Shown here in pieces: positions 15,396 to 22,708 of a stretch of 33,408 nt of DNA. The notes beneath the pieces were generated by a model that saw only the letters and a list, made by a program, of their open reading frames with translations, made no database searches and was not told the DNA's origin. The first letter of the stretch is position 1. Every line of letters starts with the position of its first letter. The translations under genes were made by a program, and so were the position numbers. The DNA is taken from the NCBI RefSeq assembly GCF_003579925.1, contig NZ_QUAL01000172.1, positions 1-33,408 on the forward strand, written 5' to 3'. Origin of the DNA: Jiangella rhizosphaerae (GTDB taxonomy: Bacteria > Actinomycetota > Actinomycetes > Jiangellales > Jiangellaceae).

Positions 15396-15463
15396 GGAAT
15401 GATCACGTTCACTACGAAAACGCGTGTTGCAGCACGGGATTTCGTGCTGAACGTGATCATTCC
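15396..15463. repeat. 68-bp near-perfect palindrome between upp and pntB
   Basis: Each half begins GGAATGATCACGTTCA when read inward, and 29 of 34 positions are self-complementary right up to the centre at about 15429/15430. As RNA it would fold into one long rod from either strand. It begins 30 nt after the upp stop and ends 9 nt before the pntB stop. The sequence is unrelated to the palindrome at 4783-4854, but length, design and convergent position are the same. It may be a bidirectional terminator or an intergenic repeat. Confidence 0.75.
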
Positions 15464-15471
15464 CGGGCGGG

Positions 15472-16941
15472 TCAGAGGGACTTCAGCGCCGTCACGAGCG
15501 CGGTCAGCGAGGCCTTGGCGTCGCCGAACAGCAGCGTCGTCTTCGGGTCGAAGAGCAGCTCGTTCTCGATGCCGGCGAAGCCCGGGCGCATCGACCGCTT
15601 GAGGAACACGATGGCGCCGGCGTGGTCGGCGTCGAGGATCGGCATGCCGTAGATCGGCGACCCGGGCGACGTGCGCGCGGCGGGGTTGACGACGTCGTTG
15701 GCGCCGACGATCAGCGCGACGTCCGCCGTCCGCAGCTGGCCGTTGGCGGTATCCATCTCGAGCAGCTGCTCGTACGGCACGTTCGCCTCGGCGAGCAGCA
15801 CGTTCATGTGTCCAGGCATGCGCCCGGCGACCGGGTGGATCGCGTAGCCGACCTCGACGCCGCGCTTCTCCAGGAGGTCGACCAGCTCGCGGATCGTGTG
15901 CTGCGCCTGCGCGACCGCCAGCCCGTATCCCGGCACGACGATGACGCGCCGCGCGTACGCCAGCATGATCGCGACGTCGTCGGGGCCGGCCGAGCGGACC
16001 GGGCGATCCGATGCCTGGCCGCCGCCCGCGGTCGAGCCGCCCTTGAACGCGCCGAACAGGATCGACGACACCGAGCGGCCCATCGCGTGCGCCATGGCCC
16101 GCGTCAGGATGGTGCCGCTCGCACCGACGAGGGTGCCGGCGACCAGCAGCAGTGCGTTCTCCAGGACGTACCCGCCGGCGGCCACCGCGAGGCCGGTGAA
16201 CGCGTTGAGCAGCGAGATGACGATCGGGACGTCCGCGCCGCCGACCGGCAGCACCAGCAGCACGCCGGCCAGCAGGCCGACCAGTGCCAGGACGATCGCC
16301 AGCGTCACGCTGCCGGTCGCGACCGTCCAGACGCCGAGGCCGAGCGCCGCCACCAGCACGCCGCCGAACACGAACGGCCCGCCGGGGAACGTGATCGGGC
16401 GGCCGGTCATCAGCTCCTGCAGCTTGAGGAACGTGATGACCGACCCCGAGAACGACACCGAGCCGATCAGCGCGGTGAACGCCGTGGCGGTCAGGCTCCC
16501 GGTGCCGAGGATCTCGACCATCCGCGAGATCTCGGACTCGGTGAGGTCGCCCGGCAGGAGCGCGAACCAAGCGAAGTCGCCGAACCCGGTGGACCGCTCG
16601 ATGCCGGCGCGGGCGGGCTCGGACAGCTCCAGCAGCGCGACCAGCGCGGCCGCGCCGCCACCGACGCCGTTGAACAGGGCGACCAGCTGCGGCATCGCGG
16701 TCATCGCGACCCGCCGCGCCCCGAGCGCGCCGCCCACCGCACCGACGGCGACCGCGAGCAGGATCCAGCCGAGGTTGCCGATGTCGTAGGCGATGAACGT
16801 GACGACGACGGCGAGCAGCGCGCCGAACGCGCCGACGAGGTTGCCGCGCCGCGCCGTCTTCGGCGACGACAGGCCCTTGAGGGCGAGGATGAAGCAGACG
16901 GCGGCGACGACGTAGCAGACCTGCGCCCAGACGGGGATCAC
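15472..16941 (-). CDS. pntB: NAD(P) transhydrogenase subunit beta
   Basis: A 489-residue subunit of the proton-translocating transhydrogenase, which uses the proton gradient to move hydride from NADH to NADP+. The N-terminal two thirds carry about nine membrane helices. The C-terminal domain from about residue 310 binds NADP(H) through VPGYGLAVAQAQH, followed by GYAIHPVAGRMPGHMNVLLAEA and VGANDVVNPAA. The GTG start overlaps the pntAB stop by 4 nt (GTGA), so the three genes form a translationally coupled operon. The downstream end faces upp across the 68-bp palindrome. Confidence 0.97.
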   Translation of the reverse strand: MIPVWAQVCYVVAAVCFILALKGLSSPKTARRGNLVGAFGALLAVVVTFIAYDIGNLGWILLAVAVGAVGGALGARRVAMTAMPQLVALFNGVGGGAAALVALLELSEPARAGIERSTGFGDFAWFALLPGDLTESEISRMVEILGTGSLTATAFTALIGSVSFSGSVITFLKLQELMTGRPITFPGGPFVFGGVLVAALGLGVWTVATGSVTLAIVLALVGLLAGVLLVLPVGGADVPIVISLLNAFTGLAVAAGGYVLENALLLVAGTLVGASGTILTRAMAHAMGRSVSSILFGAFKGGSTAGGGQASDRPVRSAGPDDVAIMLAYARRVIVVPGYGLAVAQAQHTIRELVDLLEKRGVEVGYAIHPVAGRMPGHMNVLLAEANVPYEQLLEMDTANGQLRTADVALIVGANDVVNPAARTSPGSPIYGMPILDADHAGAIVFLKRSMRPGFAGIENELLFDPKTTLLFGDAKASLTALVTALKSL

Positions 16942-17264
16942 GCGCCGTCCTCCTTCGCAGCGACCTCCGCGGACGGCGGGCCGGGCCGCTTGGCGCCGAA
17001 CATCTCCAGCATCCGGTCGGTGACGACGAACCCGCCGACCAGGTTCAGCGTCGCCAGCACGACGGCGATCAGCGCGACCACCAGCACGCCGGCCTCGTCC
17101 GCGGTCCCGGCCACGATGACCGCGCCGACGAGGATGACGCCGTGGATCGCGTTGGCGCCGGACATCAGGGGGGTGTGCAGGGTGGACGAGACCTTCGACA
17201 CGACCTCGAACCCCACGAACACCGCCAGCACGAACACCGTCAGCAGCGCGACGCCCTCGGTCAC
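16938..17264 (-). CDS. pntAB: NAD(P) transhydrogenase alpha-2 (membrane) subunit
   Basis: A 108-residue membrane subunit with three helices (VALLTVFVLAVFVGFEVV, AIHGVILVGAVIVAG and VVALIAVVLATLNLVGGFVV). The conserved segment STLHTPLMSGANAIHG lies between the first two, and the conserved VTDRMLEMF after the third. It is the split-off C-terminal part of the alpha subunit, as in three-gene transhydrogenases. GTGA overlaps (4 nt) link it to pntAA upstream and pntB downstream. The tail (PSAEVAAKEDGA) is hydrophilic. Confidence 0.95.
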   Translation of the reverse strand: MTEGVALLTVFVLAVFVGFEVVSKVSSTLHTPLMSGANAIHGVILVGAVIVAGTADEAGVLVVALIAVVLATLNLVGGFVVTDRMLEMFGAKRPGPPSAEVAAKEDGA

Positions 17265-18385
17265 TCGGCCTCCAGGAGCTCGCGGGTCGGGGCATGCCGG
17301 ACGACGCCGTCGTGGGTGACGGCGGCGCCGTCGACGATCTCGTCGGCGAAGTCGGGCGTGACCTTGCCGTCGGCCGTCATCAGCAGCACGAGGTTGACGA
17401 CGTTGGCGGCGAACAGCCGGCTCGCGTGCACCGGGAGCTGGCTCGGCACGTTCCGCGCTCCCCAGAGCAGCGCCCCGCCCACGACGATCTCCTCGCCGGG
17501 GACGCTGCCCTCGACGTTGCCCCCGGACTCTGCCGCGAGGTCGACGACGACGCTGCCGGGCTTCATCGCCTCGACGGCGGGCCGCTCCACCAGCAGCGGC
17601 GCCGTGCGACCCGGCACGGCCGCCGTCGTGATGAGCACGTCGGACGCCGACACGTACGGCGCCAGCAGGTCGCGCTGCAGCTGGGCGCGCTCCTCGGTCA
17701 TCTCGCGCGCGTAGCCGCCGGCACCTTCCAGGCTGGGCAGGTCCAGCTCGACGAACTGCGCGCCGAGGCTGCGGACCTCGTCGGCCGACGCGGCGCGGAC
17801 GTCGTAGGCCTGCACGCGGGCGCCGAGCCGGCGAGCCGTCGCGATGGCCTGCAGCCCGGCCACGCCGGCACCGAGCACCAGCACCTCGGCCGGCGGGATC
17901 GTGCCGGCGGCGGTCATCGAGAGCGGGAAGAACCGCGGCAGCTTCTCCGCCGCCACCAGAACCGCTCGGTAGCCGGCGACCAGCGCCTGCGACGTGAGCG
18001 CGTCCATCGACTGCGCCCGCGAGATGCGCGGCACCAGCTCCAGCGAGAACGCCGTCACGCCGGCGTCGCGGGCGGCCCGGACGACGTCCGGCTCCTGCGT
18101 GACCGGCAGGAGCGAGACGGTGACGACGCCACTGCGCAGCGTCGCCAGGCGGCCGGGCGGCAGCGGCTGCACGGAGAGCACGACGTCGGCGGCCGTCAGC
18201 ACGTCGCCGCGCACGATCGTCGCGCCCGCGGCCTCGTAGGCCTCGTCGGGATGCAACGCGCCCAGGCCGGCCCCGGACTCCACCGCGACCTCCAGCCCGG
18301 CGCTGGTCAGCCGGCCGACGAGGTCAGGCACCAGCGCCACCCGGCGCTCGTGGTCACGGGTCTCGGCGGCGACGACGACCTTCAT
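17261..18385 (-). CDS. pntAA: NAD(P) transhydrogenase alpha-1 (NAD-binding) subunit
   Basis: A 374-residue soluble subunit that binds NAD(H). The N-terminus MKVVVAAETRDHERRVALVP, the RAQSMD segment (123-128) and the Rossmann motif LGAGVAGLQA (171-180) are characteristic and shared with alanine dehydrogenase. The split pntAB and pntB genes directly downstream settle the assignment. ATG 18385 gives the family start. A TAACGT box 9 nt upstream implies an almost leaderless operon mRNA, and no Shine-Dalgarno is seen. Confidence 0.96.
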   Translation of the reverse strand: MKVVVAAETRDHERRVALVPDLVGRLTSAGLEVAVESGAGLGALHPDEAYEAAGATIVRGDVLTAADVVLSVQPLPPGRLATLRSGVVTVSLLPVTQEPDVVRAARDAGVTAFSLELVPRISRAQSMDALTSQALVAGYRAVLVAAEKLPRFFPLSMTAAGTIPPAEVLVLGAGVAGLQAIATARRLGARVQAYDVRAASADEVRSLGAQFVELDLPSLEGAGGYAREMTEERAQLQRDLLAPYVSASDVLITTAAVPGRTAPLLVERPAVEAMKPGSVVVDLAAESGGNVEGSVPGEEIVVGGALLWGARNVPSQLPVHASRLFAANVVNLVLLMTADGKVTPDFADEIVDGAAVTHDGVVRHAPTRELLEAE

Positions 18386-18394
18386 CGCCCGCAG

Positions 18395-18400
18395 ACGTTA
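18395..18400 (-). promoter_or_regulatory. Candidate -10 box of the pnt operon
   Basis: TAACGT on the reverse strand, 9 nt before ATG 18385. A matching -35 is not evident. Confidence 0.4.
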
Positions 18401-18537
18401 CCCGCCCATCGCCACCGACCGACAGGGGTTCGCCACGTCTTGGTCGGACCCGTAAGGGAAGAGCCCTCCCGAGGATGGAGGCGAAAACGCCGTTCACCGG
18501 GGACAATGGAAGAGCAGACCCCGAGAGAGGACACGCC

Positions 18538-18720
18538 ATGGGCAAGAACACCGGATGGATCGTCGGAGGAGCAGCCGCGGTGATCCTCGCGCTCTGGCTG
18601 CTGCCCTTCTGGCTCTTCGTCGTGCTGCTGATCGGCATCCCGGTCGCCGGCTACCTGATGCTCGACCCGTCGCAGCGGCGCCGCCTGCGCGGCCGCCGCA
18701 ACCGGCAGATCGGCCAGTAA
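18538..18720 (+). CDS. Small two-helix membrane protein
   Basis: A 60-residue protein with one or two membrane segments (WIVGGAAAVILALWLLPFWL and FVVLLIGIPVAGYLML) and a very basic cytoplasmic tail (SQRRRLRGRRNRQIGQ). I do not know its function; small proteins of this build are common in actinobacteria. ATG 18538 is preceded by GAGAGGA at a suitable distance, whereas the longer frame from 18475 lacks a site and adds a hydrophilic head. It stands alone, divergent from the pnt operon. Confidence 0.7.
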   Translation: MGKNTGWIVGGAAAVILALWLLPFWLFVVLLIGIPVAGYLMLDPSQRRRLRGRRNRQIGQ

Positions 18721-18759
18721 CCCCAGCGACCTAGATGCCGCATTCACATTGTAGACATT

Positions 18760-18811
18760 GAACCCGCATGGTCGTAGTCTCCTCGTGACGAGGAGGTCGC
18801 CATGCGGGTTC
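18760..18811 (+). promoter_or_regulatory. Nested inverted repeat covering RBS and start codon of the first GH16 gene
   Basis: GAACCCGCATGG (18760-18771) and CCATGCGGGTTC (18800-18811) are perfect 12-bp complements, and the right arm contains the start codon (18802-18804). Nested inside, CTCCTCG (18779-18785) pairs with CGAGGAG (18789-18795), burying the ribosome binding site AGGAGG (18791-18796). A transcript starting upstream would fold its own initiation region shut. A DNA operator is the alternative reading. Confidence 0.65.
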
Positions 18812-19989
18812 GTGCGTGCATCACCGTGCTCTCGGCCGCCGCTGCGCTGCTGGTCGCCGGTGGAGCGCCGGCGACGTCCACCCCGACCGAGCAGGCGCTC
18901 GCCGCCCCCGCGGGCTACGCGCTGAGCTGGGCCGACGAGTTCGACACCACCGCGGTCGACACCACCCGCTGGACCTTCCGCACCGACACCAAGGGCTGGA
19001 GCACGCAGCGGCCCGAGAACGTCACCGTCGGCGGCGGCGTCATGACGATCCGTCTGTGCCCGCGCGGGACGTCCGGCCCGTCCTGCACCCCGACCGGCGC
19101 GACGACGCTGTACACGGGCGGCGGCCTCATCAGCAGGGAGAAGCCGCGCTACGGGTACTACGAGACGCGGGTACGGACGAACACCGGCAGCGGCTGGCAC
19201 ACGGCCTTCTGGTCGGCCGAGAACGGCGCCACCGGCCCGCGCACCGAGATCGACGGCTTCGAGATCGACTCGCACGTGCCCCGTCAGATCCGGCACAACG
19301 TCATCGCCTGGACCCAGGGCACGCTGACCAGCGGCATCTACGACGTCGGGTTCGACACCTCGGCCGCCTGGCACGTGTACGGGTACGAGTGGCGCGAGGA
19401 CGAGGTGCGGTTCTACGTCGACGGCGCGCTGGCCTGGAGCACGCCGTACTCGCCGAGCACGTACACGCACAACTTCCTCAACGTGTGGCTGACCGCGATC
19501 GCGATCGACCTCAACGACAGCCCGGGCGTCGACGACGGCGCGTTGCCGGGCACGGTCCAGTTCGATTACGTCCGCTTCTACGAGCGCGACGCCTACGCCG
19601 ACAACGACGATCCCGCGGGCGGATACGCCGAGACCGGCACCGGCTGGGCGACGTCGAGCCTGCCGTCGTTCGGCCGGCTGACCAACCGGTACTCCTGCGA
19701 CCCGGGCGCGTCCGCGCACTGGACGGTCCGGCCCCCGGCCACCGGCAGCTACCGCGCGTACGTCCACCGGGTCGGCGGCACCGGCGGGCAGGCGGACGCC
19801 CCCGTGACGGTGCTCGACGGCGGTACGACGCTCGCGAGCGCGCCCGTCGACTTCGGCGCCACCGGCAACGCCTGGGTGCCGGTCGGCGGCGCCCTGAACC
19901 TGACCGAGGACCGCCCCTACACCGTCCGCGTCGAGCGCACCGGCGCCGGCTGCATCCGCGCCGACGCCGTCAAGCTCGTCCGCCAGTGA
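18802..19989 (+). CDS. Secreted GH16 glycoside hydrolase with golvesin-type C-terminal module
   Basis: A 395-residue secreted enzyme. A signal peptide occupies about residues 1-35 ([21 protein letters not shown] core). The GH16 beta-jelly-roll domain spans about 38-275, with the catalytic motif E149-I-D151-G-F-E154 of the E-x-D-x-x-E type found in laminarinase-like members (nucleophile first, acid/base last). The C-terminal 120 residues (GYAETGTGWATSS to CIRADAVKLV) match the golvesin/Xly carbohydrate-binding-like module. Beta-1,3-glucan or another beta-glucan is the likely substrate. The start follows AGGAGG by 5 nt and is embedded in a strong inverted repeat. A second GH16 gene follows 28 nt later, probably in the same operon. 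Confidence 0.92.
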   Translation: MRVRACITVLSAAAALLVAGGAPATSTPTEQALAAPAGYALSWADEFDTTAVDTTRWTFRTDTKGWSTQRPENVTVGGGVMTIRLCPRGTSGPSCTPTGATTLYTGGGLISREKPRYGYYETRVRTNTGSGWHTAFWSAENGATGPRTEIDGFEIDSHVPRQIRHNVIAWTQGTLTSGIYDVGFDTSAAWHVYGYEWREDEVRFYVDGALAWSTPYSPSTYTHNFLNVWLTAIAIDLNDSPGVDDGALPGTVQFDYVRFYERDAYADNDDPAGGYAETGTGWATSSLPSFGRLTNRYSCDPGASAHWTVRPPATGSYRAYVHRVGGTGGQADAPVTVLDGGTTLASAPVDFGATGNAWVPVGGALNLTEDRPYTVRVERTGAGCIRADAVKLVRQ

Positions 19990-20017
19990 GCCCCCGTCCC
20001 GTCCAGGAGGTCGTCAC

Positions 20018-22663
20018 GTGAACGTTTCCGCCCTGAACCGGCCGGCCCGCGCCTGGTCCGCGCTGGCCGTGAGCGCCGTCGCCGCCCTGAGCGCCGTCGC
20101 CGCCCTGAGCGCCGCCTCACTGGCCGCCGCGCCGCAGCCGGCGGCCGCCGAGGAACCCGCCGCCGAGCCGGCCGCACCCATCCCCGGGTACGAACTGGCC
20201 TGGGCCGACGAGTTCGACGGCGTCAACGCCGACGGCACCGGCCTGAACACCGACGACTGGTACTACCGCGAGGGCGAGAAGGTCATCTGCTCCAACAGCC
20301 CGGACAACGTGACGGTCTCCGGCGGCCTGCTGCACATCGCGTTGAAGCGCGAGGACCGCAACGGCATGCCCTACACCTGCGGCGGCGTGATCAGCAAGGA
20401 GTGGTTCGGCTACGGCTACTACGAAACGCGCGCACAGCTCTGGGGCGAGCAGGGCTTCCACTCGGCGATGTGGACCACCGGGCTCGGCGACAGCATGCCG
20501 GACACGCCGCTCTACAAGGGGCCGAACAACCGGGTGAACGAGATCGACGGGTTCGAGATCGACTCGCACGCGCCCGACCGCATCCAGCACCATTCCCACT
20601 GGTTCGTGCCCGAGCACATCGGCAACCAGGGCGGCGTGTACGTCGGGCCGGACAGCTCCGACGGCTACCACACGTACGGCTTCGAGTGGCTGCCGAACGA
20701 GATCCGCTACTACGTCGACGGCGTGCTCGCCCGCGTGCAGCCGTACCCCGGTCCGCACGGCCTGCAGAGCATCTGGCTCACCACGCTCGGGTACACCGCA
20801 CCCGTCGACGAGAGCGACCTGCCCGGCGTCACCACGTGGGACTACTTCCGCTACTACGCCCCCACCGACGACGGCAACCGCGCGACGCCCGGCAGCATCG
20901 TCGTCGACAACGGCGAGCCCGGCTACGCCGAGACCGGAGCCTGGGAGGACACCGGCGAGGCGTTCGGCTACCAGGACCGCGAGACGCGCCGGTCGACGGA
21001 GTCCGGCGCGACGGCGGCGTGGACACCGGAGGTCGACGACGCCGGCGAGTACGAGGTCTTCGTCTGGAATCCCAGCTTCCTCAGCACGGGGCACACGGCC
21101 GCCCGTTACACCGTCACGCACGCCGGCGGCACCACCGACGTGGTCGTCGACCAGCGGACGGCCGGCCAGCGCTGGGTCAGCCTGGGCTCGTACGAGCTGA
21201 CCCCGGGCAGCGGCCACGGGGTCCGCGTCACCGGCGACGCCGCCGGCACCGGCACACTGCGCGCCGACGCGGCGATGTTCACGCCCGCGGTGGTCGTCGA
21301 CGACGCCGACCCCGGCTACACCGAGTCCGGGACATGGGCGGGGTCGGCGACGGTGACCGGATGGCTGACGTCCGGCACGCGTTACGCCAGCGGCTCCAGC
21401 TCGACCGCCCGGTGGACGCCCGACCTGCCGGCGAGCACCACGTACGACGTGTACGCGTGGACGCCCGGCAACGCGCTGAACACCGACGACGCGCGGTTCA
21501 CCGTCGCACATGCCGGCGGGACGACGGTGGTGCCGGCCGACGGCGTCGTCGACCGGTGGACGCACCTCGGCCGGTTCGCCTTCGCCGCCGGCACCGGCGG
21601 CTACGTCGAGCTCGGCAAGGACTACGGCGTCACGGGGTTCCTGCGGGCCGACGCGGTGAAGTTCGTCCCGGTGCCCACGACCGGCGACGCCGCGCCGCCG
21701 GCACCGTCGGGGGTCAACGGCACCGTCAACGCCGTGCCCGCGACCGGCGACGCGGTGCTGACGTGGCACTGGCGGCAGGTCCACGACCCGGACGTCGTCG
21801 GGTACCACGTCTACCTCGACGGGCAGCGCGTGAGCTGGCAGCCGGTGGTGCGCCCGTGGTTCCGGATGCGCGAGATGCTGGCCGGCCAGCGCTACGACAT
21901 CACGGTGACCGCCGTCGACAGCGCCGGGCGCGAGTCGGCGCCGTCCCGGCCGGTGTCGGTGCGCATCCCGGTCGACACGCGGGCACCCGCCGCGCCCACC
22001 GGGCTGGCCGGCGAGGCGGCGAACGGCCGCGCCATCCTCTACTGGGCGCAGAACGCCGAGGTCGACCTGCTCGGGTACAACGTCTACGCCGACGGTGAGC
22101 TCGTGAACACCAAGGGGCCGGTCGGGCACATCGCCGATCCGAGCTTCACGCGGCTGGGCTTCCCGGTCGAGGAGCTGGCCAACGACCAGGCGCACCGCCT
22201 GGAGGTGCGCGCCGTCGACCTGTCCGGCAACGAGTCGGCGCCGGCCGCCGTCGCCGTCACCCCGCTGCCGATGAGCATCGTCGGCATCACCGACCCCGGC
22301 TACTCCGAGCAGGGGACGTGGACGGCGTCGAGCGTGCCGGGCTGGCTGCGCTCCAGCACGCGGACCAGCAACGTGACCACGGCGACGGCCACCTGGCGGC
22401 CGGACCTGCCCACGGCCGGCGCCTACGACGTCTACGCATGGGTGCCGAACCACCTGAACAGCACGACCGCCGCGCGGTACACCGTCACCCATGACGGCGG
22501 GACGGGCGCCGTCGACATCGACCAGACCACCGGCGGCAACCAGTGGATCCACCTCGGCCGGTTCGACTTCGCCGCGGGGACGGGCGGCGACGTCACCGTC
22601 TCCAACGCCGCCGGCCGCGGCTACCTGCGCACCAGCGCGGTGAAGTTCGTGCCGGCGTCGTGA
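20018..22663 (+). CDS. Secreted multimodular GH16 glycoside hydrolase
   Basis: An 881-residue secreted enzyme with the order: signal peptide (1-45), GH16 (about 57-282), two golvesin-type modules (about 295-423 and 425-551), two fibronectin type III-like domains (about 558-651 and 655-748), and a third golvesin-type module (about 753-879). The catalytic motif is E175-I-D177-G-F-E180. The golvesin modules share DPGY-E-GTW openings, YDVYAW cores and ADAVKFVP-like ends, and probably bind carbohydrate. GTG 20018 follows AGGAGG by 7 nt. The catalytic domain resembles that of the preceding gene, so the pair looks like a duplication that diverged in accessory modules. Confidence 0.93.
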   Translation: MNVSALNRPARAWSALAVSAVAALSAVAALSAASLAAAPQPAAAEEPAAEPAAPIPGYELAWADEFDGVNADGTGLNTDDWYYREGEKVICSNSPDNVTVSGGLLHIALKREDRNGMPYTCGGVISKEWFGYGYYETRAQLWGEQGFHSAMWTTGLGDSMPDTPLYKGPNNRVNEIDGFEIDSHAPDRIQHHSHWFVPEHIGNQGGVYVGPDSSDGYHTYGFEWLPNEIRYYVDGVLARVQPYPGPHGLQSIWLTTLGYTAPVDESDLPGVTTWDYFRYYAPTDDGNRATPGSIVVDNGEPGYAETGAWEDTGEAFGYQDRETRRSTESGATAAWTPEVDDAGEYEVFVWNPSFLSTGHTAARYTVTHAGGTTDVVVDQRTAGQRWVSLGSYELTPGSGHGVRVTGDAAGTGTLRADAAMFTPAVVVDDADPGYTESGTWAGSATVTGWLTSGTRYASGSSSTARWTPDLPASTTYDVYAWTPGNALNTDDARFTVAHAGGTTVVPADGVVDRWTHLGRFAFAAGTGGYVELGKDYGVTGFLRADAVKFVPVPTTGDAAPPAPSGVNGTVNAVPATGDAVLTWHWRQVHDPDVVGYHVYLDGQRVSWQPVVRPWFRMREMLAGQRYDITVTAVDSAGRESAPSRPVSVRIPVDTRAPAAPTGLAGEAANGRAILYWAQNAEVDLLGYNVYADGELVNTKGPVGHIADPSFTRLGFPVEELANDQAHRLEVRAVDLSGNESAPAAVAVTPLPMSIVGITDPGYSEQGTWTASSVPGWLRSSTRTSNVTTATATWRPDLPTAGAYDVYAWVPNHLNSTTAARYTVTHDGGTGAVDIDQTTGGNQWIHLGRFDFAAGTGGDVTVSNAAGRGYLRTSAVKFVPAS
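20071..20106 (+). repeat. 18-bp tandem duplication in the signal peptide
   Basis: The unit GAGCGCCGTCGCCGCCCT occurs twice in direct succession (20071-20088 and 20089-20106) and starts a third time. It repeats the residues SAVAAL in the hydrophobic core of the signal peptide and lengthens it by six residues without breaking the frame. Confidence 0.85.
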
Positions 22664-22673
22664 CGGTGTGACG

Positions 22674-22705
22674 GGTGGTGGCGCCGGCACGCCGGCGCCA
22701 CCACC
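22674..22705. terminator. Bidirectional hairpin between GH16 and mannosidase genes
   Basis: GGTGGTGGCGCCGGC (22674-22688) and GCCGGCGCCACCACC (22691-22705) are perfect 15-bp complements with only AC between. It lies between the stops of convergent genes (22663 and 22709), so it can end both transcripts. No T-tract. Confidence 0.85.
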
Positions 22706-22708
22706 TGG

